From Candidatus Poribacteria bacterium (lineage in GTDB: Bacteria; Poribacteria; WGA-4E; WGA-3G): a stretch of 64,000 bases of DNA. This document shows, one piece after another, positions 1 to 8,491 of this stretch. The notes under the pieces are model-generated. The model had not been told where the DNA came from. It was given only the letters and a program-made list of their open reading frames with translations, and did no database searches. The number at the start of each line of letters is the position of its first letter. Position 1 is the stretch's first letter. Both the position numbers and the translations under genes were made by a program. The stretch spans positions 44,853 to 108,852 of the forward strand of contig JAJDWI010000006.1 of assembly GCA_022825665.1 (NCBI GenBank), read 5' to 3'.

Positions 1-1221
1 CTTAAGGAACGCGGTTTCGTCCAGCAATGTACGAATGAAGAAAATGTTGCCCATCTGCTATCTGGCAATCCGATTACATATTATGTTGGTTTTGACCCAA
101 CAGCAGATAGCCTCCATGCAGGCAGTCTTGTTCCGATAATGGCGATGGCGCATTTGCAGCGTGCAGGACACAAACCGATAGCGATTATCGGTGGTGGTAC
201 TACAATGATCGGAGATCCAACCGATAAAACGGAGATGCGTCCGATGATCACTGCTGATCAAGTTGAAAAAAATGGAGAGCGTATTCTCAAACAGCTACAG
301 CGATACCTTAATTTGGATAATACTGTAGGTTTTTTTCTCAATAATGCTGAATGGTTGTTATCGCTAAACTATATTGATTTTCTACGTGATATTGGGAAGC
401 ACTTCCGTGTCAATGAGATGATACGTGCTGAAGGGTATCGGCAACGTCTTGAAAGAGAAATGGGACTATCATTCCTTGAATTTAATTATCAACTGTTGCA
501 AGCGTATGACTATTTATGTCTTTTCCAAAAATACGAGTGTGTTTTACAACTCGGAGGTGATGACCAGTGGGGTAATATTCTTGCTGGTGTTGATCTTGTG
601 CGCCGGATTGAGGGTGAACGGGTACACGGTTTGACCTTTCCACTTCTCACGACTGCTGGTGGAGCAAAAATGGGTAAAACTGCTGGTGGTGCTGTATGGC
701 TTGATTCTGATAAAACATCTCCATACCAATTCTATCAGTATTGGATCAACATTGATGACCGTGATGTTGAACGGTTCTTGGCATATTTCACCTTTTTACC
801 GATGGATGAAGTCCGGAAACTCGGTAACTTAGAACATGATGCGATTCGGGAAGCAAAGGCAGTACTCGCTTATGAAGTCACGAAACTTGCACACGGAAAA
901 GATGAAGCAGACAAAGCACAGGAAACATCTCGCGCTGCATTTGGTGGAGGTGGACTCGATCTTGATGCAATGCCTACGACATCTATTTCCACCGACAGAC
1001 TCAACGTTGGTATTCCCATATTGGAGTTGTTTCATGAAGTTGGTTTAGCCACATCAAAAAGTGAAGCGCGCCGTCTCATACAACAAGGGGGTGCTTATAT
1101 TAACGACAAGCAGTATAAGGCTATAGATGTAATTATTGACGTTAAGATGTTGGAAGAAAACATTCTACTTTTACGCGCGGGTAAAAGACGTTACCATAGA
1201 GTTGTTCTGGAGGAAAGTTAG
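1..1221 (+). CDS. tyrS: Tyrosyl-tRNA synthetase (5' end outside window)
   Basis: Cytosolic class I aminoacyl-tRNA synthetase that charges tRNA-Tyr. The reading frame is open from base 1, and 406 residues are visible of a family usually 400-420 long, so only a short N-terminal piece is missing. The catalytic Rossmann domain shows the HIGH-like HAGSL segment (about residue 40 of the visible part), a tyrosine-pocket GGDDQWGN segment and the KMSKS-loop variant KMGKT followed by AGGAVWLD. The C-terminus is an S4-type RNA-binding domain with SEARRLIQQGG. No T-run terminator follows; about 80 bases downstream a new strong promoter starts the aroF leader. Confidence 0.97.
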   Translation, partial: LKERGFVQQCTNEENVAHLLSGNPITYYVGFDPTADSLHAGSLVPIMAMAHLQRAGHKPIAIIGGGTTMIGDPTDKTEMRPMITADQVEKNGERILKQLQRYLNLDNTVGFFLNNAEWLLSLNYIDFLRDIGKHFRVNEMIRAEGYRQRLEREMGLSFLEFNYQLLQAYDYLCLFQKYECVLQLGGDDQWGNILAGVDLVRRIEGERVHGLTFPLLTTAGGAKMGKTAGGAVWLDSDKTSPYQFYQYWINIDDRDVERFLAYFTFLPMDEVRKLGNLEHDAIREAKAVLAYEVTKLAHGKDEADKAQETSRAAFGGGGLDLDAMPTTSISTDRLNVGIPILELFHEVGLATSKSEARRLIQQGGAYINDKQYKAIDVIIDVKMLEENILLLRAGKRRYHRVVLEES

Positions 1222-1301
1222 GATAGAACTGTTATAGTTCATCATTTCAATGGAGTTGATATCATCTCAAGCCGTAAAAAAATAAAATATTCCAAAATAA
1301 T

Positions 1302-1331
1302 TTGACTTAACCTTATAACATGTGTTATAAT
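1302..1331 (+). promoter_or_regulatory. Sigma70-type promoter of the aroF leader
   Basis: TTGACT (1302-1307) and TATAAT (1326-1331) are separated by 18 bases. It sits 88 bases upstream of the leader-peptide start and 370 bases upstream of aroF, which gives a long untranslated leader able to hold the attenuator described below. Confidence 0.7.
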
Positions 1332-1418
1332 ATAAAAAATATGTTTTGTTACGTAATATATCGTAGGCAAGTTCAGAATAGGTTTTACAATCTAAAGTAT
1401 GTATTAGGTGTCTTTGTA

Positions 1419-1559
1419 ATGCAAAAGCTTGAACACACTGTTATCTCTTCAGTACAACGGAATTTATCATCATTTTTATCGATTGAAAGTATCAACCTTT
1501 GGACGTTATTTACGTTTGGGTTATACCCGTTTTTGTACTTCGGCGGTAGGTGGTGTTAG
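1419..1559 (+). CDS. aro leader peptide (attenuator control peptide)
   Basis: A 46-codon ORF with ATG at 1419 and the Shine-Dalgarno-like AGGTG at 1406-1410, 8 bases upstream. Its last 19 codons contain eight aromatic codons in the order Trp, Phe, Phe, Tyr, Phe, Tyr, Phe, Trp, and it ends with Trp-Cys-stop at 1551-1559. The peptide is not similar to any enzyme. Its position before a DAHP synthase gene and the overlap of its last codons with an antiterminator arm fit a ribosome-stalling leader that senses Phe, Tyr and Trp tRNA charging. The frame stays open upstream to 1320, but only the ATG at 1419 has a ribosome-binding site. Function is inferred from the architecture. Confidence 0.72.
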   Translation: MQKLEHTVISSVQRNLSSFLSIESINLWTLFTFGLYPFLYFGGRWC

Positions 1560-1609
1560 TTTGTAAGCACTCATGAAAATGTAATAAACCAATCGCATTC
1601 ATCACCACC
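1549..1609 (+). promoter_or_regulatory. Predicted antiterminator pairing of the aro attenuator
   Basis: GGTGGTG at 1549-1555, which covers the last Trp codon of the leader peptide, is perfectly complementary to CACCACC at 1603-1609. The second arm shares bases 1607-1609 with the 5' arm of the terminator, so the two structures exclude each other. A ribosome stalled on the upstream aromatic codons would leave 1549-1555 free. A ribosome that reaches the stop codon would cover it. Confidence 0.6.
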
Positions 1610-1646
1610 CAGCGTCGAGAACAATTCGATGTTGGGTTATTTTTTT
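1607..1646 (+). terminator. Rho-independent attenuator terminator before aroF
   Basis: A 12-base-pair stem, 1607-1618 with 1626-1637 (two G-U pairs, 7-base loop), is followed by TATTTTTTT up to 1646. It lies 57 bases before the aroF start and after the leader-peptide stop, as expected for the terminator of a transcription attenuator. Confidence 0.82.
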
Positions 1647-1702
1647 ACATATTATTCAACATTGACTTGAAACAGAGTTAGTTGTCGGAGGAATTCAATA
1701 CA

Positions 1703-2719
1703 ATGGTAGTCATTACCAAACCGGATGCAACACCTGGACAGATTGACGCAATAGTAAACAGGATTGAAGGTGTGGGATTGAAAGCACAGGTTTCAACAGG
1801 TGAACAACGCACCGTTATCGGTGTAATAGGAGATAAAACATTGCTTGGGGATATTCCGTTGGAGTCAATGTCAGGCGTTGAAAGGACGATGGCGATCACT
1901 GCACCATATAAGTTAGCAAGCCGTCAGTTTCGCGAGGAATCCACGGTTGTCGCTGTCAATGGTACAAAGATTGGTGGGCGGAAACTGGCAGTTATGGCGG
2001 GACCATGTGCAGTTGAAAGTACTGAGCAGATTGTAACTATAGCACACTTTGTAAAGAAAGCGGGTGCAGAATTTATTAGAGGTGGTGCCTTTAAGCCTCG
2101 TACTGGTCCATATAGTTTCCAAGGTTTTGGTTTAGAAGCTTTGAAAATGCTCGTAACTGCGAAAGAGGAAACGGGTTTAGGGATTGTCACTGAGGTATTA
2201 ACACCAGATGAAGTTGAACTCGTCGGTGATTATACAGATATATTTCAACTCGGTACGCGGAATATGACGAACTTCTGTTTATTACGTGAAGTTGGTCGTG
2301 CCAGGAAACCTGTTATCCTAAAACGGGGTATGGCTTCTACGATTGAAGAATGGTTGCTTGCAGCGGAATACATTCTGTCTGAAGGTAATCAGGATGTCAT
2401 TCTGTGTGAACGAGGGATACGCACTTTTGAAACCCACACGCGTAATACGCTTGATCTCAATGCTGTTCCAGCGATTCATGAATTGAGCCATTTGCCTATC
2501 ATCGTTGATCCGAGCCATGGAACTGGTATCCGCAGCCTTGTATGTGATATGACAAAAGCATCTGTTGCTGCAGGTGCAGATGGACTTTTATTGGAAGTTC
2601 ATCATGATCCAGATCATTCTATGACAGGTGATGGTGCACAGTCCCTATTTCCTGAACAATTTGAAACACTGCTCAAAGAACTAAAACCGATTGCTATTGC
2701 TGTCGGACGTGAGATATAA
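1703..2719 (+). CDS. aroF: 3-deoxy-7-phosphoheptulonate (DAHP) synthase
   Basis: Joins phosphoenolpyruvate and erythrose 4-phosphate, the first step of the shikimate pathway. The 338-residue protein has the two-part build of the Thermotoga/Bacillus-type enzyme: an N-terminal ferredoxin-like regulatory domain (about residues 1-70) and a TIM barrel with AGPCAVES, RGGAFKPRTGPYSF, LKRG, ERGIRTFE and the metal-binding DPSHGTG. The start is ATG 1703 with GGAGG at 1687-1691; an in-frame TTG at 1682 overlaps that site and is unlikely. In this family the ferredoxin-like domain binds Tyr/Phe for feedback inhibition, so enzyme inhibition and the upstream attenuator would act on the same signal. leuA follows 67 bases later. 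Confidence 0.96.
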   Translation: MVVITKPDATPGQIDAIVNRIEGVGLKAQVSTGEQRTVIGVIGDKTLLGDIPLESMSGVERTMAITAPYKLASRQFREESTVVAVNGTKIGGRKLAVMAGPCAVESTEQIVTIAHFVKKAGAEFIRGGAFKPRTGPYSFQGFGLEALKMLVTAKEETGLGIVTEVLTPDEVELVGDYTDIFQLGTRNMTNFCLLREVGRARKPVILKRGMASTIEEWLLAAEYILSEGNQDVILCERGIRTFETHTRNTLDLNAVPAIHELSHLPIIVDPSHGTGIRSLVCDMTKASVAAGADGLLLEVHHDPDHSMTGDGAQSLFPEQFETLLKELKPIAIAVGREI

Positions 2720-2786
2720 CAGAATTACTATTTAATGAAAACTGATTTTGATAATAACAAACGGGTACCCTTTGGAGGACACAACC

Positions 2787-4340
2787 GTGGATGATTTTGA
2801 ATCTAACCAAGAAAAGGTCTATATTTTTGATACAACACTCCGTGATGCTGAACAAACACCCGGAGCCGCACTTGGTATTGAAGAAAAATTGGAAATAGCC
2901 AAGCATCTTGCGAAATTAAATGTTGATGTCATTGAAGCGGGATTCCCAATTTCGTCACCGGGAGATTTTGATGCTGTTCAACGGATTGCTCACGAGGTGA
3001 AGGGACCGGAAATTTGCGCGCTCTCCCGTGTCGTTGAAAAGGATATTACGGCAGCATGGAAAGCGATTCAAGATGCCCCGCGTGCGCGTATACATACCTT
3101 TGTTGGCACATCAAATATACACATGGAACGTATCACCCGAACAACACCGGAAAGAACTTTGGAAATGGCAGTTGATGCAGTCGCTTATGCGAAAAGCTTA
3201 TGTGCGGAACACCCGGATGCGACCGTTGAGTTTTCACCGATGGATGCGGGACGGACAGAATTAGCGTACCTCTACAAGGTGGTAGAAGCCACTATCGCAG
3301 CGGGTGCGACAGTGGTCAATATCCCGGAAACTGTCGGATGGACTGTCCCTGCTGAATTTGGCAATCTTATTGCGGGTATTAGGGAGAATGTATCAAATAT
3401 TGATGATGCTGTCATAAGTGTTCACTGCCATAATGATTTGGGGTTGGCTGTTGCTAACAGTCTAACTGCGATTGAGCAAGGTGCACGACAAGTAGAGTGT
3501 ACTATCAATGGACTTGGTGAACGTGCAGGGAATACCTCTTTAGAAGAGGTTGTGATGGCGATCCGAACAAGACGCGATTACTTTAAGGCGTATTACACTG
3601 ATATTAATGCTAAGGAGATTGTTCCTATTAGTCGTCGTGTAAGCCGTACTATGGGTATTCCTGTTCAACCGAACAAGGCAATTGTCGGTGAAAATGCATT
3701 TGCACACAGTTCAGGAATCCACCAAGATGGGATTATTAAGTCACGAGTAACCTTTGAGATTATTGATCCGAAAGAAATAGGTTGGAAAGAGAGCCAACTG
3801 AGACTCAGTCCGCGTTCTGGACGCAATGCCTTGAGACATCGCTTGAGTGAACTTGGTTATGAGTTGGATCAGGAGCAGTTAGAACAAGTTTACGAACGCT
3901 TCTTACGTGAAGCAGATAAGAAAAAAGAGATTCATGATGCTGACCTTGAAGCAATTATGAACGATGAGATTCGATCAGTTCCGGCAACCTTTGAACTTGA
4001 CTATATTCAGGTTGTCAGTGGTACAAAGATTTCCTCGACAACTACTGTGGGTATTCGCACAGAGGAAGGGATAGTTGAAAATGCATCAACTGGTGATGGT
4101 CCTGTTGATGCTGCCTTTAAAGCGATCAATCAGATTGTTAAAATCAAGTTGAACCTTATTGATTATCAACTCCGGTCAGTAACAGAGGGCGAGGATGCCA
4201 TTGGTGAGGTAACCCTAAAGGTGCAAGACAATGGACACATCATCACGGGTAATGGTGCAAGCACAGACATCATTGAAGCGAGTGCAAAGGCTTACATCCA
4301 TGCTGTTAACAAACTAATTCAGCTCCGTTCAGAGGGTTAA
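2787..4340 (+). CDS. leuA: 2-isopropylmalate synthase
   Basis: Condenses acetyl-CoA with 2-oxoisovalerate, the committed step of leucine synthesis. The 517 residues match the usual length. The HMGL-like TIM barrel starts with DTTLRDAEQTPG (metal and substrate site), has HCHNDLGLAVANS and the NGLGERAGNTSLEE signature, then GENAFAHSSGIHQDG, and ends in a LeuA dimerisation/leucine-binding domain with GDGPVDAAFKAI. The start is GTG 2787, preceded by GGAGG at 2774-2778; an in-frame TTG at 2748 lacks a site. It follows aroF with no visible promoter or terminator and is probably read from the attenuated aro promoter. A citramalate synthase (CimA) is the main alternative. Confidence 0.93.
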   Translation: MDDFESNQEKVYIFDTTLRDAEQTPGAALGIEEKLEIAKHLAKLNVDVIEAGFPISSPGDFDAVQRIAHEVKGPEICALSRVVEKDITAAWKAIQDAPRARIHTFVGTSNIHMERITRTTPERTLEMAVDAVAYAKSLCAEHPDATVEFSPMDAGRTELAYLYKVVEATIAAGATVVNIPETVGWTVPAEFGNLIAGIRENVSNIDDAVISVHCHNDLGLAVANSLTAIEQGARQVECTINGLGERAGNTSLEEVVMAIRTRRDYFKAYYTDINAKEIVPISRRVSRTMGIPVQPNKAIVGENAFAHSSGIHQDGIIKSRVTFEIIDPKEIGWKESQLRLSPRSGRNALRHRLSELGYELDQEQLEQVYERFLREADKKKEIHDADLEAIMNDEIRSVPATFELDYIQVVSGTKISSTTTVGIRTEEGIVENASTGDGPVDAAFKAINQIVKIKLNLIDYQLRSVTEGEDAIGEVTLKVQDNGHIITGNGASTDIIEASAKAYIHAVNKLIQLRSEG

Positions 4341-4383
4341 TTCCCATCTCCTGTGAAATATAGGAACAAGTTGATACATTTTA

Positions 4384-4449
4384 TGTAGGAGCGATCTCCG
4401 AATCGCGACGAAGTGCCTTGGTAGTCAGGAATCGGAGTTCCCTCCTACA
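4384..4449. repeat. Imperfect hairpin repeat (TGTAGGAG...CTCCTACA)
   Basis: The ends TGTAGGAG (4384-4391) and CTCCTACA (4442-4449) are perfect inverted copies. Inside, CTCCGA pairs with TCGGAG, so the whole unit folds into one hairpin between leuA and the convergent methylase gene. A partial relative (TGTAGGAGCGACCGACGAAT) occurs near 14782. Confidence 0.6.
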
Positions 4450-4475
4450 CCTAAACTGTCAAAGTAATTCTAATG

Positions 4476-5420
4476 TTAAGTGTTCTTGACGATTAAGAGT
4501 TCATGAGATCGTTTGACGTGTCCTGTTCCATTTTCAATTCTATTCTTACCGATACGGGTTTCACCTTGTCCTAAGGTGTACTGCCACTGTACTTCAACAA
4601 TTTGGAAATCTTTATACCATTGTCGTATAGTTTCACAGTCGTTATACGACAAGACGAAACCGCCTTTATGTTTATGCAGTAGGTCGCGCAGCAGTTTGTG
4701 GTTGAAGCCTTTGTGGTGAACAGGAAAATTCCGTTGTGGATAGATACCACGGAACATCTTACCTTCATCAAGATAATAGGGTGGATCGCAATACAGAAAG
4801 TCGCCTATGTGTGTTGGAAGGGTTTCCTCAAATCTACCGGGATAGACAGACAAATTAGGGCATTTAAAATCACGTATAGTCTGCATAGTTCGCATATATT
4901 TTTCTGTTGATTCGTAGATCTTTGACATCCATCCGAGGAAACCAGGACCGTAAGATAGATTGTGATTGAACCAGTAATGTGCTGCCAATACCAGCGGGTC
5001 AGAGATAGTTGTTTCACCTGTCCAATGTTCTTTTAACCTGCTCTTTATTTTTGTATATTGTGTCTTTGTGGGTTGCCATTTTTCAAGTTTGTCGGCAAGG
5101 GAATTACCTGACATAAGTTGAACCTGCCAATAGTTTACGAGTATGTCAAAGATGTCATAGGCACAAACCTGCATATCGAGTTCTTTTGCACAGGCAATTT
5201 CGACAGCACCGCCACCCATAAACGGTGATACGAGTTTTTCAAGTCCATCGGGGATTTGCTCTATAATATACCCAACTCCAAGACTTTTCCCACCAGCATA
5301 CCGCAACGGAAGTCCTCTGTAGCGTGCATATTTATATTTACCTTGACTTTTGAGTGAATCTAAAAATTGTTCTCTTAAATATGTTCTGGTAAGGTCATGT
5401 CGTGTTTCTTTAGTTTTCAT
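4476..5420 (-). CDS. D12-class N6-adenine DNA methyltransferase (Dam-like), orphan
   Basis: Transfers a methyl group from S-adenosylmethionine to adenine N6 in DNA. The 314-residue protein has the D12 layout: LRYAGGKS near residue 38 (AdoMet/K site), SPFMGGGAVEIA (motif I) and the catalytic DPPYY (motif IV) in the second half. Compared with Dam it has an extra ~35-residue basic N-terminus. No endonuclease gene is adjacent, so it is an orphan methylase, possibly of phage or restriction-modification origin. Upstream lies an AT-rich stretch of about 180 bases before the divergent oxidoreductase gene. Target sequence cannot be read from the protein. Confidence 0.88.
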   Translation of the reverse strand: MKTKETRHDLTRTYLREQFLDSLKSQGKYKYARYRGLPLRYAGGKSLGVGYIIEQIPDGLEKLVSPFMGGGAVEIACAKELDMQVCAYDIFDILVNYWQVQLMSGNSLADKLEKWQPTKTQYTKIKSRLKEHWTGETTISDPLVLAAHYWFNHNLSYGPGFLGWMSKIYESTEKYMRTMQTIRDFKCPNLSVYPGRFEETLPTHIGDFLYCDPPYYLDEGKMFRGIYPQRNFPVHHKGFNHKLLRDLLHKHKGGFVLSYNDCETIRQWYKDFQIVEVQWQYTLGQGETRIGKNRIENGTGHVKRSHELLIVKNT

Positions 5421-5597
5421 TTTTTCTTCTTTCCTCTTATATAATCCTTACAAAAGTATAACACATTATATTCAAACGTTAATATTATGTCAAATGATTT
5501 ATGTTTTCAATTTCCTTTACAGAGATCTTCATTTGTGGTAAATTTGGTGTAAATTAAATCTTGGAATATGCGTATTTAAACGCACAAAGGAACAAAT

Positions 5598-6551
5598 ATG
5601 GAACCTCTTCGAATTGGATTTCTTGGTGCTGGTGGCTTTGCGAGACATACGATCTACCCAGCATTGCATTTAGCACCTGTGGCATTGCAAGCGGTTTGTG
5701 ATGCAGATGAAAATAGGGCAAAGGCAGCCGCTGGTAAGTTTGGCACAGGAAGATACTACCTTGATAGACACGAAATGTTTGAAAAAGAGGACTTGGAAGC
5801 GGTCATTATTTCTATGGGACCAGATCCGAGACAGCCTCTTGTGTTGGAAACGCTTGCGGCTGGGTATCACGTTTTTACACCGAAACCTCCTGCGCCATCG
5901 CTTGAAGAGACACTTGCATTGGCAGAAGCCTCTGAAAAGCATGGGAAGACTCTAATGGTTAACTTCCAACGTCGGTTTAGCCTTGGTGTGCGGGAAGCAA
6001 GGAATATCATGCAGACCGAATCTTTCGGTCAACTGACGCAACTGTTCTGTTCGTTTTGTAGTGGCAGGTATGGTTCGGTTAAACATTATCTCCTTGATTT
6101 TGCTATCCATCACTTTGATTTAGCGCGGCATATTGCTGGTGCGGAAGTCAATGAACTGAGTGTTTTCCACAATGAAGTTGATGGACAAGGATCCTTTGCT
6201 GTGGCGGTAGAGTATAGCAACGGTGCTGTAGGCACTTTGCAACTCAGTAGTCAACGGTTATGGCAGCGAAATTACGATCACATTGAGATTACGGGACAAG
6301 GCGAATACATCGTGTTAGAAGGGTTATGGGGATTTGAACACTATACTGGTGGTGGTAATACATTTAAATCAAACTTTTCTGATGAACGTAATGGTGAGTT
6401 GACCGGTGATGGTATCAGCCTTACTGAGTTTGTGAATGCGATTCGTGAAGATCGTGAACCGATTGCAAGTATCCATGACTGTGTTGGAACGATGCGGTTC
6501 TATGATGCTGTACTGCAACGCAAGAAGGGTGTTATCTCTCTTGCTGGTTAA
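5598..6551 (+). CDS. Gfo/Idh/MocA family oxidoreductase
   Basis: NAD(P)-dependent sugar or cyclitol dehydrogenase family, 317 residues. The N-terminal Rossmann fold has GFLGAGGFA. The C-terminal alpha/beta domain carries the sheet with LLDFAIHHFDLARH, whose Asp/His resemble the catalytic residues of the family. The usual EKP motif is here PKPPA, so the conserved Lys-Pro remains but the Glu is lost. AAGGAAC precedes the ATG by 6 bases. It stands alone and ends in a clear terminator. The substrate cannot be predicted. Confidence 0.85.
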   Translation: MEPLRIGFLGAGGFARHTIYPALHLAPVALQAVCDADENRAKAAAGKFGTGRYYLDRHEMFEKEDLEAVIISMGPDPRQPLVLETLAAGYHVFTPKPPAPSLEETLALAEASEKHGKTLMVNFQRRFSLGVREARNIMQTESFGQLTQLFCSFCSGRYGSVKHYLLDFAIHHFDLARHIAGAEVNELSVFHNEVDGQGSFAVAVEYSNGAVGTLQLSSQRLWQRNYDHIEITGQGEYIVLEGLWGFEHYTGGGNTFKSNFSDERNGELTGDGISLTEFVNAIREDREPIASIHDCVGTMRFYDAVLQRKKGVISLAG

Positions 6552-6584
6552 TTGATCTGATTCAACTCATAGGTAACAATGTAG

Positions 6585-6613
6585 GACGAGGTCTGTGTGC
6601 CTCGTCTTTTTTT
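6585..6613 (+). terminator. Rho-independent terminator
   Basis: Stem GACGAGG (6585-6591) with CCTCGTC (6600-6606), 8-base loop, followed by seven T. It lies 34 bases after the stop codon of the Gfo/Idh/MocA gene. Confidence 0.82.
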
Positions 6614-6771
6614 ATGGTTTCTCCTTTCGCCCCTCTGTGGCTTGATTTTGGTAATATCCCTATAACTATACACCTTTCGCCTCTCCGAGGCTATTGCGAT
6701 TGCATTTCAGCAGGACCATCTGTTGTCCGTTGGGATTTATACCGAATTAACCTGATTCGTCTTGTTTGCAC

Positions 6772-6829
6772 GGGCGAGGGGACCTCGCCCCTACGGAATG
6801 TAAGAGACGTAATGAATTGCGCGACTACA
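6772..6829 (+). repeat. Compound hairpin repeat (GGGCGAGG + ATTGCGC modules)
   Basis: GGGCGAGG and CCTCGCCC form a hairpin at 6772-6790, followed by CTACGGAATGTAA and a second module AATGAATTGCGCGACTACA. The same order recurs at 9535-9655 and, degraded, at 12200-12270. The rest of the gap 6614-6880 shows no gene. Confidence 0.7.
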
Positions 6830-6880
6830 TACGTGTTTACTTTATATGGTAAGTCAGCATTTAGTAAATGTTTCATATCC

Positions 6881-8326
6881 TCATACTATACTCTGCAAAA
6901 TTTCTAAGCAAGTTTTTCCGTTGACTAACTGATGATAATATTCTGCCACGCGTTTGCAAAAGTCTCGGTTTTTGCTTAATGCGTTGTCAGTAGTTGGGTT
7001 TTGTGGTGCCCATAGGGTTGCATTTGAGAAGATGATGTCAAGTCGATTTTCTACGTCTGTTTTATCTGCACCATAAGTATCTTTTAGGGCAATCTGTATT
7101 GTTCGGTCAGGATCACGGATTTCGTATTCTTTGCCAGTATCAGTGATGCCTTTGTAGTCATCACCAGAGATGGTATGCGGTGTGAGAAATCGGAACACTG
7201 TTGCGAATGAATATGCAAAGTCGGATTTGAATAGTTCAGTGCTGCTGTGATAGTTAGGTGATCGAACGATGTCAGCAGCGCGTTCACGGAGTTTTACTGT
7301 TTCAATGATGTTGATGCGTGCGTTGTCATCTTTGACGCGGCGGATGCGATCTACAAACTCAAGGGTATACGCATTGGCACTCTTTCCCGTTATTGGAATA
7401 TCCGCTTCAACGATTTTAGCGTATCCGTTCATCAACCGTTCCAGATGTGGGGCAAACAGAGGATGTGATGCTGCCTCATTTACATATTCAATGCCGGAGA
7501 GTTCGCCTTTGTGTGTAATTCCTGGCACATGCACTGAATTTACGAGTAGCAACTTCCAATCGTGGTAAGGTTCAATGCTATCCTGTTTGACAACAACCCC
7601 GTAGTCATCAAGTTTTCCAAAGGGAACGCGTAGTCTGTTCTCCATGTCTTCTAAGATAAGCGGGGTAGCTGGCATCTCTTCTGCGTAGGTAATCAATTCA
7701 TCTGAACCATCAATCTGTGCTTGTGCTGCTTGCTTAATCTCATCGGGAACAGCGTAGACTTGCGGTACAAGTCGGTCTCCCATCTCGTTGAGAAATCCAA
7801 CTTTGTTTTCTAACCACTTTGCATAATCCTTATTGCGTTGTGGATACTCATTGATTAGGATTTCCCGGATTATATCTCCATTATTTCGTAAGTTGTCGGT
7901 GTTGATTACACATAAGTCCGCATCTGTCCCGTGTTTGCTATAGTAGCGATAAAGCGTTTCATCTAACACATCCATCGCCAATTCACCTTTTGCAATACCT
8001 GCTTCGGTTACTCCGATGAGAATAAGGTCTAAAGGATTATCGGTTTGTTCGTAGAATTGTTCGCGTCCTGTTTCTGTTGCGAGTGTGGTTGCACCGACAA
8101 CACTTGAAATCTGGTCTATGTTATGGATGCCGTTAAGGTCAAACGTTACGACATGATATACCCCGTTTTGTCGGTTGAAAGCGTCTGCTTTTTCAGTGCC
8201 TGTTGGTTGCCCGACAAAGATACCACCGTTATATTGATTTCGCTGGTTGAGGATATGAACAAATTGATGTGTTAAGGCGCGTTGTAGTCCGCCTGCACCG
8301 ATAGCAAGTATTTTTATTGGAAGCAT
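6881..8326 (-). CDS. Polyol/mannitol dehydrogenase family oxidoreductase
   Basis: A 481-residue member of the polyol-specific long-chain dehydrogenase family, which contains mannitol dehydrogenase, mannitol-1-phosphate dehydrogenase and the hexuronate reductases UxaB/UxuB. An N-terminal nucleotide fold begins with IKILAIGAGGLQRA. INTDNLRNNG corresponds to the family's SCDNxPxNG segment, and KLLLVNSVHVPG carries the Lys, Asn and His positions of the catalytic KxxxxNxxH motif. The start ATG at 8326 has GGAGAAATA upstream. The substrate is unknown; sugar alcohol or uronate oxidation would fit the nearby sugar dehydrogenase. Confidence 0.78.
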   Translation of the reverse strand: MLPIKILAIGAGGLQRALTHQFVHILNQRNQYNGGIFVGQPTGTEKADAFNRQNGVYHVVTFDLNGIHNIDQISSVVGATTLATETGREQFYEQTDNPLDLILIGVTEAGIAKGELAMDVLDETLYRYYSKHGTDADLCVINTDNLRNNGDIIREILINEYPQRNKDYAKWLENKVGFLNEMGDRLVPQVYAVPDEIKQAAQAQIDGSDELITYAEEMPATPLILEDMENRLRVPFGKLDDYGVVVKQDSIEPYHDWKLLLVNSVHVPGITHKGELSGIEYVNEAASHPLFAPHLERLMNGYAKIVEADIPITGKSANAYTLEFVDRIRRVKDDNARINIIETVKLRERAADIVRSPNYHSSTELFKSDFAYSFATVFRFLTPHTISGDDYKGITDTGKEYEIRDPDRTIQIALKDTYGADKTDVENRLDIIFSNATLWAPQNPTTDNALSKNRDFCKRVAEYYHQLVNGKTCLEILQSIV

Positions 8327-8372
8327 TTGTGTGTTTATTTCTCCTTAAAGATAGTGACACGATACGTATTTG

Positions 8373-8491
8373 ACGTGAGTTCGGGAAAACGAATTTTGGC
8401 GTGCTGTGCGGTTAGGAAACCGCACCTACCGTTGTTATTAAGGTAATATTTGGGAAAATAGCATATCATTTTTCTTATACCGAACTCACGT
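8373..8491. repeat. 119-bp element with 12-bp perfect terminal inverted repeats
   Basis: ACGTGAGTTCGG (8373-8384) and CCGAACTCACGT (8480-8491) are exact inverse complements. Inside is a perfect hairpin GTGCGGTT-AGGA-AACCGCAC at 8406-8425, a module that recurs as 15023-15044 and, with other arms, at 36542-36563. No coding potential is seen, which is consistent with a tiny non-autonomous element. Confidence 0.6.

Noticed and set aside
1320..1646. T-box riboswitch upstream of aroF
   Set aside because: The conserved T-box sequence and specifier-loop architecture were not found, whereas a translated aromatic leader peptide and an overlapping antiterminator explain the region.
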